Position numbers and translations under genes: made by a program. DNA of 64,000 nucleotides from Candidatus Brachythrix odensensis (lineage in GTDB: Bacteria > Chloroflexota > Anaerolineae > J036 > Brachytrichaceae), in contig JADKDT010000015.1 of assembly GCA_016714465.1 (NCBI GenBank), positions 44,030 to 108,029 on the forward strand. Reading direction: 5' to 3'. Within the stretch, counting starts at the first letter, position 1. Every line of letters starts with the position of its first letter. Below the pieces are notes generated by a model that had not been told where the DNA came from, made no database searches, and worked only from the letters and a program-made list of their open reading frames with translations. Positions 33,844-42,942 of the stretch are shown here, in pieces.

Positions 33844-35370
33844 TCAGGTCTTCCCCATCATCAACAGGCCGACATCAGAGCGCGTGGCCGTCTCCCCATC
33901 CCGTTCGCCGACAATCTGGCCCTTGAACATCACCAGGATCCGATCGCTGAGCGACATGATCTCGTCGAGCTCAGCCGAAACCAGCAGGACCGCGTTCCCG
34001 GCGTCTCTGGCCTCAACGATGCGGCGATGGATGAACTCGATCGATCCCACGTCGACGCCGCGGGTGGGCTGCGCGGCGATCAGCAGCTTCATGGGCCGGG
34101 AGAACTCTCGCGCGACGACGGACTTCTGCTGGTTGCCCCCCGACAGGCTGCCCATGGCGGTCTGTTCGTCCGGGGTCCGGATGTCGAACTCCTTCACCAG
34201 CTTTCGCGCGTTTTCATCGATGGCGGCCTGGTCAAGCAGAAATCCGTGGGTGAAGGGCGGACGGTCGAATGACGAAAGCACCAGGTTGGTGCTGAGCGGA
34301 TAATCCTTGACCATCCCAAACTTGTGCCGATCTTCCGGGATGTGGGATGCTCCGGCCATGATCACGGCGCGGGGGTTCTCGTGCGGCATCTCGACACCGT
34401 CTATCGAAACCGTGCCCGAAGCGGGCGCGCGCAGGCCGGTGATGGCCTCGACCAATTCGCTCTGGCCATTTCCTTCGACGCCGGCAATTCCGACAATTTC
34501 GCCCGCTCGCACATGGAAGTTCACGCCGTTGACGGCCACGCTGCGCCGGTCACTCATGACCCGCAAGTCATGCACGTCGAGGACGGTCGCGGCCGGGGTG
34601 GCCGGGCCCTTTTCGACCGTCAAGAGCACAGGCCGCCCGACCATCATCGAGGCCAGCTTTGCCTCATCCGCCTCTGCCGGAGTCGTGCTGCCGACCACCT
34701 TGCCCTGGCGCAGCACCGTGATGCGATTGGCTATCGCCATCACTTCCTTGAGCTTGTGCGAGATGAAGATGATGCTGACGCCCTGGCTGACAAGCGTGCG
34801 CAACGTCACGAATAGCGCATCGACCTCCTGCGGTGTCAGCACCGCCGTAGGCTCGTCGAGAACCAGCACGCGCGCGTTTCGATACAAGGCCTTGACGATC
34901 TCGACCCGCTGTTGCAGGCCAACCGAGAGATCCTTGATCTTGGCATCCGGGTCAATTTCCAGACCGTAGCGGTCGGCGATCTCTCGGATGCGCGCGGCGG
35001 GCCGGACCGCATCCAGCAAGAGGCCGCGGGTCTCCTCCATTCCGAGCATGATGTTCTCGGTCACGGTGAGCGGGGGGACCAGCATGAAATGTTGGTGGAC
35101 CATGCCGATACCGAGGTCGATCGCGTCGCGGGGCCCGTGAATGTGAATTGCCTTGCCGTTGAGCAATATCTCACCGCTGTCGGGCGGATACAGGCCGTAC
35201 AGCAGGTTCATCAAGGTGCTCTTGCCGGCGCCGTTCTCACCGAGCAGAGCGTGAATCTCGCCCAGGCGCAGGTCGAAGCTTATTCGGTCATTCGCGAGCA
35301 CGCCCGGGAAACGCTTGGTCATCCCGCGCATCTCAAGGGCGATCGCCGGGGTGTCTGGTGGCTGGGTCAT
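33844..35370 (-). CDS. ABC transporter ATPase with two nucleotide-binding domains (YufO type)
   Basis: A 508-residue cytosolic ATPase. The N-terminal domain is canonical: Walker A LLGENGAGKSTLM, signature LSVGLQQRVEIVKAL, Walker B VLVLDEPTAVL. The C-terminal domain has a degenerate Walker A (GVEGNGQSELVEAI), signature LSGGNQQKSVVARE and a modified Walker B (LIAAQPTRGVD). This is normal for the family that powers nucleoside and simple-sugar import. A TATAAT box at 35409-35414 could give this gene its own promoter beyond the palindrome that separates it from the binding-protein gene. Confidence 0.95.
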   Translation of the reverse strand: MTQPPDTPAIALEMRGMTKRFPGVLANDRISFDLRLGEIHALLGENGAGKSTLMNLLYGLYPPDSGEILLNGKAIHIHGPRDAIDLGIGMVHQHFMLVPPLTVTENIMLGMEETRGLLLDAVRPAARIREIADRYGLEIDPDAKIKDLSVGLQQRVEIVKALYRNARVLVLDEPTAVLTPQEVDALFVTLRTLVSQGVSIIFISHKLKEVMAIANRITVLRQGKVVGSTTPAEADEAKLASMMVGRPVLLTVEKGPATPAATVLDVHDLRVMSDRRSVAVNGVNFHVRAGEIVGIAGVEGNGQSELVEAITGLRAPASGTVSIDGVEMPHENPRAVIMAGASHIPEDRHKFGMVKDYPLSTNLVLSSFDRPPFTHGFLLDQAAIDENARKLVKEFDIRTPDEQTAMGSLSGGNQQKSVVAREFSRPMKLLIAAQPTRGVDVGSIEFIHRRIVEARDAGNAVLLVSAELDEIMSLSDRILVMFKGQIVGERDGETATRSDVGLLMMGKT

Positions 35371-35408
35371 GATGGACGGGGAAATCGAACCACTGAGGAC
35401 ATACCGCG

Positions 35409-35414
35409 ATTATA
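35409..35414 (-). promoter_or_regulatory. Internal -10 box TATAAT upstream of the ATPase gene
   Basis: TATAAT on the minus strand lies 38 bases before the ATPase ATG and just downstream of the 56-bp palindrome. The -35 position would fall inside the palindrome and does not match consensus well. Confidence 0.4.
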
Positions 35415-35420
35415 AGGAGA

Positions 35421-35476
35421 AATAACCAAAAAGAACACCCCCCGGCGTACGCCGGGGGGTGTTCTTTTTGGTTATT
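35421..35476. repeat. 56-bp perfect palindrome between binding-protein and transporter genes
   Basis: The 56 bases are fully self-complementary (28 + 28), centred on GGCGTACGCC flanked by C6/G6 and AT-rich arms containing CAAAAAG and CTTTTTG. It begins 16 bases after the BMP lipoprotein stop. A-runs and T-runs in the arms allow termination on both strands. It could keep the binding-protein mRNA in excess over the transporter mRNA. Confidence 0.9.
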
Positions 35477-35492
35477 CGCCGTGCGCGAGAAT

Positions 35493-36680
35493 CTACTTGC
35501 AGGGATCAGCGGCGGGATCGACGCCCGTCTTGAGCGTGCCGTCCTTGAGGCCCTTGATCGCCGCATCGACTTTGGTCTTGATGTCGGCAGAAACCTTGCT
35601 GTCGAGATCGTGATACGGGGCCAGGCCAATGCCATCGTTCTTGATGTCGAAGACGACATTTCCGCCCTTGAACTTGCCGTCAACCACGTCCTTGACGGCG
35701 AGATAGGTGGCCTGATCAACGCGCTTCATCGCGCTGGTCAGCAGGATCTTCTTGACATTGTCAGACAGGGTGAGGAACTGATCCTGGTCCACGCCGATGC
35801 CGAGCACGCCGGTGGCCTTGGCGATTTCCTCGAGGCCGCCGTTGCCGGTGTTGCCGCCGGCGCTGAAGATGACATCAGCCTTCTGCTGGATCTGATCCTT
35901 GGCGCGGGCTGCGCCCCACGCCGGGTTCTGGAAGGGTGTGCCGTCCGACGGCCCCTGATAAACACCAAAGACCTTTGCGTTGGCGTTCACCGACTTGATG
36001 CCGGCCTCGTAGCCCTTGCGGAACTTGCAGACTGGCGGAATCGCGAGACCATACACGCCACCCAGCACGTTGCTCTTGGTCATCAGACCAGCCAAAGTGC
36101 CGGCCAGCAAGCCGGACTGATCCTCGGCGAAATTCAGCCCCATTCCATTTTTTGGCGCCTTGTCATCGTAATAGCCCACGTCCACGATGGCCATCTTCTG
36201 ATCAGGATACTGACCGGCAGCCTTGGCGGTGTCGTCACCCATCAGGAAGCCCACGGTGATGATCAGGTCGTACTTCTCGTTGACGAATTGGCCGATATTC
36301 TTCTGGTAGTCGGTTGGCTGCTTCGACTCGATGGCCTTGGCCTCGATGCCGAAATCCTTCATCGCGCGCTGCACACCGGCCCAGGCGCTGGCGTTGAAGC
36401 TCTTGTCATCCAGCGACCCAACGTCCGTCACCAGGCCGACCTTCAACTTCTTGGGAGCCGCGGTCGGCGGGACTGCGGTGGCCGGAACTGCGGTGGGCTT
36501 GGGGACGTCAGTCGGCTTGGGGGCCGCGGTCGGGGGTACAGCGGTCGCGGGGACGGCGGTGGGCTTCGGAGCCTCGGTCGGCTTGGGCGGGACGGCAGTC
36601 GGAGTTGCCGCGCCGCACGCGCTGAGCAGCAGGCTGGCGCCAATGGCCAGACCCAGCATAGCGGAAAGTCGCTTGTTCAT
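35493..36680 (-). CDS. BMP-family substrate-binding lipoprotein of the nucleoside ABC transporter
   Basis: A 395-residue lipoprotein. The signal is MNKRLSAMLGLAIGASLLLSAC with the lipobox Cys at residue 22. A Pro/Thr/Ala linker (about 25-85) carries a duplicated PTAVPATAVPPTAAPK unit. The BMP/PnrA domain begins KVGLVTDVGSLDDKSFNASAW and includes QPTDYQKNIGQFV, GLNFAEDQSGLLAGTLAG and VDQDQFL. BMP proteins capture purine nucleosides. The start at 36680 is set by the signal peptide and an AGGAT ribosome site. It leads the operon of ATPase and two permeases. Confidence 0.94.
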   Translation of the reverse strand: MNKRLSAMLGLAIGASLLLSACGAATPTAVPPKPTEAPKPTAVPATAVPPTAAPKPTDVPKPTAVPATAVPPTAAPKKLKVGLVTDVGSLDDKSFNASAWAGVQRAMKDFGIEAKAIESKQPTDYQKNIGQFVNEKYDLIITVGFLMGDDTAKAAGQYPDQKMAIVDVGYYDDKAPKNGMGLNFAEDQSGLLAGTLAGLMTKSNVLGGVYGLAIPPVCKFRKGYEAGIKSVNANAKVFGVYQGPSDGTPFQNPAWGAARAKDQIQQKADVIFSAGGNTGNGGLEEIAKATGVLGIGVDQDQFLTLSDNVKKILLTSAMKRVDQATYLAVKDVVDGKFKGGNVVFDIKNDGIGLAPYHDLDSKVSADIKTKVDAAIKGLKDGTLKTGVDPAADPCK

Positions 36681-36903
36681 GTGTTTATCCTCTCCTCGAT
36701 CCGGCACGCAGGCCGGCAACGAAATTTGGGTGGGTGGGAATGCGGCCTCCGCCGCGAAGGTCTGTATTTTATCACCAGCAAAGTAGCTATCGCAGCGCCG
36801 GATCGCGGCGGAACATCGGCTCGGCCTCTGGCCAGAGTGACGCGTCCCGGACACGCTCGGGCATTCCGCGGCGCGCCCGCGCGCCGCGGATTCCGATCGC
36901 GCG

Positions 36904-36909
36904 TAGAAT
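36904..36909 (+). promoter_or_regulatory. -10 box TAGAAT for greA
   Basis: TAGAAT ends seven bases before the greA ATG. No Shine-Dalgarno fits, so a leaderless mRNA is predicted. Confidence 0.55.
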
Positions 36910-36916
36910 TGTCCTG

Positions 36917-37387
36917 ATGTCAGATAACAAGACCTACCTCACCGCGGAAGGCGCGCTCAAACTCCGCGAGGAACTCGAGTACCTGCGGAACGTGAAGCGC
37001 CCCGAGCTCTCCGCACGTCTGCACTTCGCCATCAAACAGGGCGACCTGTCGGAGAATGCAGACTACATCCAGTGCAAGGAAGAGATGGGATTTCTCGAGG
37101 GCCGCATCCAGGCGCTGGACAGGATGCTTCAGAATGTGGAAATATTGAGCGACGACGGCGCGCCCGGCGAGGCAAGACTGGGCAGCAAAGTCACCGTCAT
37201 CGAGGAAGGGTTTCCAGATAAGGAGATCTTCATGATTGTCGGCGTGGCTGAGGCGGACCCCGGCCGCGGACGTGTATCCAACGAATCGCCGATGGGGAAA
37301 GCGCTGCTTGGCAAACGGGCTGGGGCAAAAGTGAAAGTGAATGCGCCAGGTGGTGTGACGACCTTCAAGATCGTCAGTGTCGACTAG
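36917..37387 (+). CDS. greA: Transcription elongation factor GreA
   Basis: A 156-residue cleavage factor. The N-terminal coiled coil (residues 1-75) has LTAEGALKLREELEYL and the acidic tip GDLSENADYIQCKEE, whose Asp and Glu coordinate the catalytic metal in RNA polymerase. The C-terminal FKBP-like domain includes LGSKVTVIEEGFPDKE, NESPMGKALLGKRAG and a final VVSVD-like strand. It rescues backtracked polymerase. The ATG at 36917 is fixed by the family start and the nearby -10 box. Confidence 0.95.
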   Translation: MSDNKTYLTAEGALKLREELEYLRNVKRPELSARLHFAIKQGDLSENADYIQCKEEMGFLEGRIQALDRMLQNVEILSDDGAPGEARLGSKVTVIEEGFPDKEIFMIVGVAEADPGRGRVSNESPMGKALLGKRAGAKVKVNAPGGVTTFKIVSVD

Positions 37388-37393
37388 GGGCCG

Positions 37394-37472
37394 CCCCGAA
37401 AAAACGACTGGCGAGGTCAGCATCCCCGCGCGAAGCGCGGGGATGCTGACCTCGCCAGTCGTTTTTTCGGGG
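37394..37472. repeat. 38-bp perfect palindrome after greA
   Basis: A perfect 38-base stem with a GAA loop starts six bases after the greA stop. Its central 19 bases, CCCCGCGCGAAGCGCGGGG, are identical to the centre of the palindrome at 8988-9030. The outer 30-base arms are unique and end in A6/T6 runs that suit bidirectional termination. Confidence 0.9.
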
Positions 37473-37634
37473 GTGCACATCCCGCTATTGAGGCAGCGCT
37501 GCGACCGGCCGCACCGGGCCTATCCCAAAACGGCTATCGCGGGTAACATGTCGCCTATCCATTTTCGCCTGCGCCAGTGGCTCGATGTCTTGAATCGGGC
37601 GCGGCGCGACATGCTCATAGGAGGATCGATTCTC

Positions 37635-38696
37635 ATGAAGATGCAACGCACCCTGGCAGGTCTTGTCCTATCTACCTTCGTCCTTGCCGCCTGCGGCGGC
37701 GCGGCCGCGCCTGCGGCGACGGCGGTCCCCGCCCAACCGGCTGCCAAGCCCGCCACGGCCAAACCCTGCACGCCGGAAGCGGCTGGAAAGGGAATGCCAA
37801 CTGGAAAGCTGCGCCTGGTGGTCGCCACCGGCGGCACCGGCGGCGTGTTCTATCCCTACGGCGGCGGTATCGCGCGCGTGCTGGGCAAGGGTATTGCGAA
37901 TGCCGAAGCGACTGCTGAAGTCACGGGTGGCTCAGTCGACAACATGAAGCTCATCAACAAGGGTGATGCGGACATGGGCCTGTCCACCGTCGATTCCGCG
38001 TTTGATGCGTTCAATGGATTGGGCGCCTATGCCGATGTCGGGCCAATCCCCGGCTGCGCGATTGCCAGCTTGTATCAGAGCTTCATCCATGTGGTTGCGC
38101 TCGAGTCCGCGGGCATCACTAAGGTTGAAGACATGAAGGGCAAGCGCATCTCGGTCGGTTCGGCTGGGAGCAGCACCGAGATTGCCGCTGACCGGATGCT
38201 CGAGGCCGCCGGGCTTGACCCAAAGAAGGATATTCGGCGGGACAGCCTGAGCGTGGCGGAATCTGCCAGCGCGATGAAAGACCAGAAGATCGACGCGTTC
38301 TTCTGGATCGGGGGACTGCCGACCGCAGCGGTGACCGATCTCGTCACAACCCCAAACATGAAGGTCCGTTTTGTCGCCACGGATAACCTGCTGCCAAAAC
38401 TCAAGCAGAAGTATGGTGAATCGTATGTGGCGGCGACGCTACCCAAAGCAGTCTATAAACAGGAAGCGGATGCTACTGGAGTCGGGGTTGGGAATCTGAT
38501 TGCGGTAAATTCCAAGATGTCCGAGGAGATGGCCTACACGCTGCTAAAGGGCATGTTCGACAATCTCGCTGACCTGCAGGCAAGCCATCCCGAGGCCAAG
38601 AAACTCACGCTTGAGACGGCTGCGATCAAGACGTCGATCCCGTTCCATCCTGGCGCGATTAAGTTCTTCAAGGAAAAAGGTGTTTGGAAGGAATAA
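37635..38696 (+). CDS. TAXI-family TRAP transporter substrate-binding lipoprotein
   Basis: A 353-residue lipoprotein. The signal is MKMQRTLAGLVLSTFVLAAC with Cys at residue 20, then an Ala/Pro linker. The TAXI domain begins RLVVATGGTGGVFYPYGGGIARVL and continues with EVTGGSVDNMKLINKGDADMG, GKRISVGSAGSSTEIAADRML and DAFFWIGGLPTAAV. It captures an organic acid, possibly glutamate- or dicarboxylate-like, for the TRAP permease downstream. A GGAGGA site lies nine bases before the ATG. A hairpin at 38734-38765 separates the two genes. Confidence 0.93.
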   Translation: MKMQRTLAGLVLSTFVLAACGGAAAPAATAVPAQPAAKPATAKPCTPEAAGKGMPTGKLRLVVATGGTGGVFYPYGGGIARVLGKGIANAEATAEVTGGSVDNMKLINKGDADMGLSTVDSAFDAFNGLGAYADVGPIPGCAIASLYQSFIHVVALESAGITKVEDMKGKRISVGSAGSSTEIAADRMLEAAGLDPKKDIRRDSLSVAESASAMKDQKIDAFFWIGGLPTAAVTDLVTTPNMKVRFVATDNLLPKLKQKYGESYVAATLPKAVYKQEADATGVGVGNLIAVNSKMSEEMAYTLLKGMFDNLADLQASHPEAKKLTLETAAIKTSIPFHPGAIKFFKEKGVWKE

Positions 38697-38733
38697 TGTT
38701 CTGATTGCGCATTAACCAAACACGCGATTGGCT

Positions 38734-38765
38734 GGCCGGCGCATCGAGACCTTGGTGCGCCGGCC
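38734..38765 (+). other. Stem-loop between TRAP binding-protein and permease genes
   Basis: A ten-base perfect stem, GGCCGGCGCA with TGCGCCGGCC, closes a 12-base loop 37 bases after the binding-protein stop. There is no T-run. It may stabilise the upstream message or partly attenuate the permease. Confidence 0.6.
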
Positions 38766-38795
38766 TTACCCTTCTCAGGCATCCCAGACATTACC

Positions 38796-41197
38796 ATGCA
38801 GAACAACGCCGACGTGCCGATCATCGAGCCTGAAATTGAGAAGATCAGCGACGCCAAAGTCAGCGAGATCATTGAAGAATTCGAGAGTGAAGCCTCAACT
38901 CGATCCCTGTCGGCCGCATGGCGCTGGATCGTTGGACTTGTGGCCGGCGGCCTCGCCGTGTATGCCTTGTACTGGACCCAGTACTCCATCGCCACCGTCG
39001 ACTATCGGGCCAGCTTTCTGATGATCGTTCTGGCGCTCACGTTTCTGCTCTATCCGGCCCGCAAGCGCGAAGGAAAGAAGCTCAATCGCTCCGATATCAG
39101 CACAAGCGTGCTGTCGATTCTGGGGCTGATCGGGGTTGCCGTCTTCACGATAACGGATCTGCTCCCCGGCCTGGCGAAGCGGACGCCCGGCGAAATGGTT
39201 CTGGGGATGGGTGTACTGGCGGTTGTTTCGGCGGCGCTTGTGTTTATGGCCCTGGGACCGATTCTCAAGCCGGATCTGCGCAAGATTCAACCTGAGGACA
39301 TTCTGCTTGTCCTGGCCGCAGTCATCAGTCTGTGGTTCCTGATTCAGAACTATCGCGAGGCCCTCCAGCGCATCATCAACCCGACCGTGCTCGAGGTCGC
39401 GATGGGCGGGGTTGTCATCGCCTTGACCTCGAGGCAACCCGGCGCACTACAGGCACCACCCTGCCGCTCACGGCCGCCTTTTTCGTCCTGTATGGGGTCT
39501 TTGGCAGCATGTTTCCCGAGCCATTTGACCACCGCGGCTACCGGTTGGATCGCATCATCGGGCAAAACTACCTCACCCTCGAGGGCTTGTTTGGCGTGCC
39601 GCTCGATGTGGCCTCATCGTTCATTGTGCTCTTCGCGATTTATGGCGCGGTGCTCGAATTCAGCGGGGCAGGAAAGTTTTTTCTGGACTGGTCGTTTTCA
39701 GCCCTGGGCAAGAGCAAGAGCGGCGCGGGACCCGGCCGAACTGTCACTGCCGCCGGGTTCCTGCTCGGCACCGTTTCCGGCAGTGGGGTTTCAACGACCG
39801 TGACGCTGGGTTCGCTGGCATGGCCCATGTTGAAGCGCGCGGGCTACGACAGGGAGACGGCCGGCGGCATCCTCTCGGCGGCTGGCATCGGGGCTATTTT
39901 GTCTCCCCCAACGCTCGGCGCAGCGGCATTCCTGATTGCCGAGTATTTGAGTATTTCCTACCTGGATGTTCTGGTGATGGCGATCATCCCGACCATCCTG
40001 TATTACCTGTCGATCTTTTTGATGATCGAGGCGGATTCACGGCGGATGGGCACGCATGCGGTGCAAGCCAAGGCTGAGCCATTGCTGCGGTTGACGCTGA
40101 TGTATGGCTATCACTTCACCTCGCTTATCGCGGTCGCGGTGCTGATGGCGATTGGGTTGACTCCGTTTATGGCTGTCTTCTGGGCCATTGTTCTGGCTTA
40201 CGCCCTCAGCTTCATCCGAAAGGAAAATCGGCTGGCTTCGCTGCGTTCCTTTGCGATCGGCGCGGCGGTCACCTTTGTTCTCGGGGCGATCACACTGCTT
40301 GCGCCGGGCTCCGAAATAGTGAAGGCCCTGGAGCTGAATAAGCCCACCATTGGCCCCATTTCGGCGAGCTGGTTTTTCTGGGGCATGATGACAACCGCGG
40401 CAGTCGCGGGAATCGCTGGGTTATATCGCCGCTTTAAGGGCGGCGCCCCGCACAAGCTGGCCCCGATTCTCGCCATGTTGGAATCGGGCGGCAAAGGTGT
40501 CGTCTCGATCGCCGCCACCACGGCCTGCGCTGGCGTGATCGTGTCAATCATCACCCTGACCGGGCTGGGCCTGAAGTTCTCGGGGATGATCGTTGACCTG
40601 GCCGGCCAGTCGGTATTTCTCACGACGGTCTTCGCCGCGATCGCGATCTGGATCCTCGGGCTGGCGGTGCCCGTCACCGCGTCGTACATCATTGCCGCGG
40701 TTGTGATCGTTCCGGCTCTGACCAAAGTTGGCGTCCCGGACTTCGCCGCGCACATGTTCATCTTCTACTATGCGGTGCTGGCGGATGTGTCCCCGCCGAC
40801 GGCCCTCGCGCCATCCGCGGCTGCAGCGCTGACGGGTGGCAAACCCTTCAGGACGATGATGCTGGCCTGGAAGTATTGTTTACCGGCGTTCCTGGTGCCA
40901 TTCATGTTTTGCCTTTCGCCGGACGGGGTGGGGCTGCTTCTGATGTCAAAGTCGTGGGTGACGACAGTCTGGACCTTTGCCACATCGGTCCTGGCAGTTG
41001 CCGCCCTTGCCGTTTCGTTTGGAGGCTGGATGATTCGCAGCGCGTCGATCCTGGAACGGGTGCTGGCCGGCGTCGCCGGGCTTGCGCTTCTTGTGGCGGA
41101 TACCCGGATGGATGCGATAGGACTAAGCCTGATGGTTGTCGTCATCATTCTTCATGTCGCGCGGACTCGCCGAATTGCAGGCCCAACACCGGCCTGA
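38796..41197 (+). pseudogene. TRAP transporter fused permease (DctQM type), split by a frameshift
   Basis: A large membrane protein of about 800 residues. The first frame gives an acidic cytosolic N-terminus and six to seven helices up to GGVVIALT. The second continues LEATRRTTGTTLPLTAAFF through the DctM part, with GTVSGSGVSTTVTLGSLAWP and SAAGIGAILSPPTLGAAAFLI, both typical of TAXI-type 4TM/12TM fused permeases. Restoring one C at 39427-39428 joins the frames. It forms the sodium-driven channel for the binding protein at 37635. The family motifs are complete, so decay is unlikely. Confidence 0.88.
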
Positions 41198-41276
41198 TCG
41201 CCGTCGAACCTGGCAGATAATGGGCTCTGCCCGGATAAGCCACCCCAACATTCAAGGAAAAGTCTCTATCACAATC

Positions 41277-42860
41277 ATGGAACCCTTTCTCATCGCAAAG
41301 CAGGACCCGGCATCCGGCGGCCTGGAACTCAATTTTCTGCCCCGCATGGGCAATCGGCACGGCCTGATTGCCGGCGCCACGGGAACCGGCAAGACCGTCA
41401 GTTTGCAGACCCTGGCCGAGAACTTCAGCCGGATTGGCGTGCCGGTGTTTATGGCCGATGTCAAAGGCGACCTGACCGGGATCACCCAGCCCGGCGGCGC
41501 GAATCCGAAGGTGGCCGCGCGGGTCCAGCTGCTCGGCTTGCAAGACTTTCAGTATGCCGGGTCTCCGGCGATGCTGTGGGATGTGTTTGGCGAGAAGGGT
41601 CACCCGATGCGGTCGACGGTCTCCGAAATGGGGCCATTGCTGCTGAGCCGGATTCTGGAGTTGAACGACACGCAGGCGGGCGTGTTGAGCATCGTGTTCA
41701 AGGTCGCGGATGCCAATGGTCTGCTCCTGATTGACTTGAAAGATTTGCGGACAATGCTGAAGTACGTCGCCGATAACGCAAAGGACATGATCACCGAGTA
41801 CGGGAACGTGTCGGCCGCGAGCGTTGGCGCGATCCAGCGCGGGTTGCTGACGCTCGAGGAGCAGGGCGGCGACAAGCTGTTTGGCGAACCTGCCCTCGAT
41901 CTGACCGATCTGATGCAGACTGAGCGTGGCCGCGGGATTATCAACATCCTGGCCGCGGACAGGTTGATGTCGTCGCCGAAGATGTATGCGACATTCCTGC
42001 TCTGGTTGCTCTCAGAGCTGTATGAAACACTGCCCGAAGTTGGGGATCTGGACAAACCCAAGCTGGTCTTCTTCTTTGATGAGGCCCACTTGCTGTTTAA
42101 CGACGCCCCGAGCGCGTTGATGCAGAAGATCGAACAGATGGTTCGCCTGATCCGCTCAAAAGGCGTTGGGGTGTACTTCATCTCGCAAAATCCGCTGGAC
42201 GTGCCCGATGTGGTGCTCGGCCAGATGGGCAACCGTATTCAGCACGCGCTGCGGGCGTTCACCCCGCGGGATCAGAAGGCGGTGAAGGCGGCTGCGACCA
42301 CCTTCCGGGAAAATCCCGCGATTGACGTTGAGCAGGCGATCATGGAGCTTGGGGTGGGCGAGGCGTTGATCTCGTTCCTGGATGAAAAGGGCACGCCTGG
42401 GATTGTGCAGCGCGCTTTTGTTCTGCCGCCGCATGGCCAAATCGGGCCGATCACACCCGAACAACGTCAGAAGCTTATTCAAGGCTCAATTCTGTATGGG
42501 CATTACGAGCATGCGGTCGATCGCGAGTCAGCTTATGAAATTCTGACCGACAAGGCTCGTCAGGAAGCGGCGACCCAACAGAAGACCGCTGACGAGAAGC
42601 GCATCGCGCTCGAGGCCCAATTGGCTGAAAAGCAGCGCCTGCAGAACGAGAAGCTGGCGGCCCAGAACGCGGCTGCCCAAGCCCGGGCCCAGGCCGCTCA
42701 GCAGCGCGCGACCCGGGCGCAACGGAGCGAACTGGACAAGTTCGTCGGCTCGGTGGGCAAGAGCGTGGTGCGTTCGGTTGCGACGTCGGCCGGGCGCGAG
42801 ATCCTGCGCGGCGTATTGGGCGGAATCCTGGGCGGGGGCGCCAGCAAGCGCCGCTACTAA
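41277..42860 (+). CDS. HerA-like ATPase of the DUF853/YjgR family
   Basis: A 527-residue FtsK/HerA-fold ATPase. Walker A is GLIAGATGTGKTVSLQTLAE, Walker B LVFFFDEAHLLF, with VKGDLTGITQPG and YFISQNPLDVPDVVLGQMGNR between sensor elements. The C-terminal 90 residues are an Ala/Gln/Arg-rich coiled coil ending in a glycine-rich tail (GVLGGILGGGASKRRY). The family is widespread but without a proven role; no NurA nuclease gene accompanies it, which argues against a HerA-NurA end-resection pair. The start at 41277 matches the family N-terminus (MEPFLIAKQD); upstream in-frame codons lack support. Confidence 0.88.
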   Translation: MEPFLIAKQDPASGGLELNFLPRMGNRHGLIAGATGTGKTVSLQTLAENFSRIGVPVFMADVKGDLTGITQPGGANPKVAARVQLLGLQDFQYAGSPAMLWDVFGEKGHPMRSTVSEMGPLLLSRILELNDTQAGVLSIVFKVADANGLLLIDLKDLRTMLKYVADNAKDMITEYGNVSAASVGAIQRGLLTLEEQGGDKLFGEPALDLTDLMQTERGRGIINILAADRLMSSPKMYATFLLWLLSELYETLPEVGDLDKPKLVFFFDEAHLLFNDAPSALMQKIEQMVRLIRSKGVGVYFISQNPLDVPDVVLGQMGNRIQHALRAFTPRDQKAVKAAATTFRENPAIDVEQAIMELGVGEALISFLDEKGTPGIVQRAFVLPPHGQIGPITPEQRQKLIQGSILYGHYEHAVDRESAYEILTDKARQEAATQQKTADEKRIALEAQLAEKQRLQNEKLAAQNAAAQARAQAAQQRATRAQRSELDKFVGSVGKSVVRSVATSAGREILRGVLGGILGGGASKRRY

Positions 42861-42878
42861 TCGCCCGCGCCGTTTCTT

Positions 42879-42921
42879 GGGAAGCAAAATGCCCCGGCAT
42901 TGCCGGGGCATTTTGCTTCCC
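42879..42921. repeat. 20-bp perfect palindrome between convergent genes
   Basis: A perfect 20-base stem with loop ATT and core CCCCGGC-ATT-GCCGGGG. Its arms contain AAAAT/ATTTT and lie between the ends of the HerA-like gene and the SH3b-hydrolase gene, so bidirectional termination is likely. Confidence 0.88.
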
Positions 42922-42942
42922 AGATAACCGATGTGGCGGCGT

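Noticed and set aside
39427..39428. Programmed frameshifting in the TRAP permease
   Set aside because: No slippery heptamer followed by a pseudoknot or stem was seen, and similar shifts occur in many unrelated genes, which points to sequence errors.
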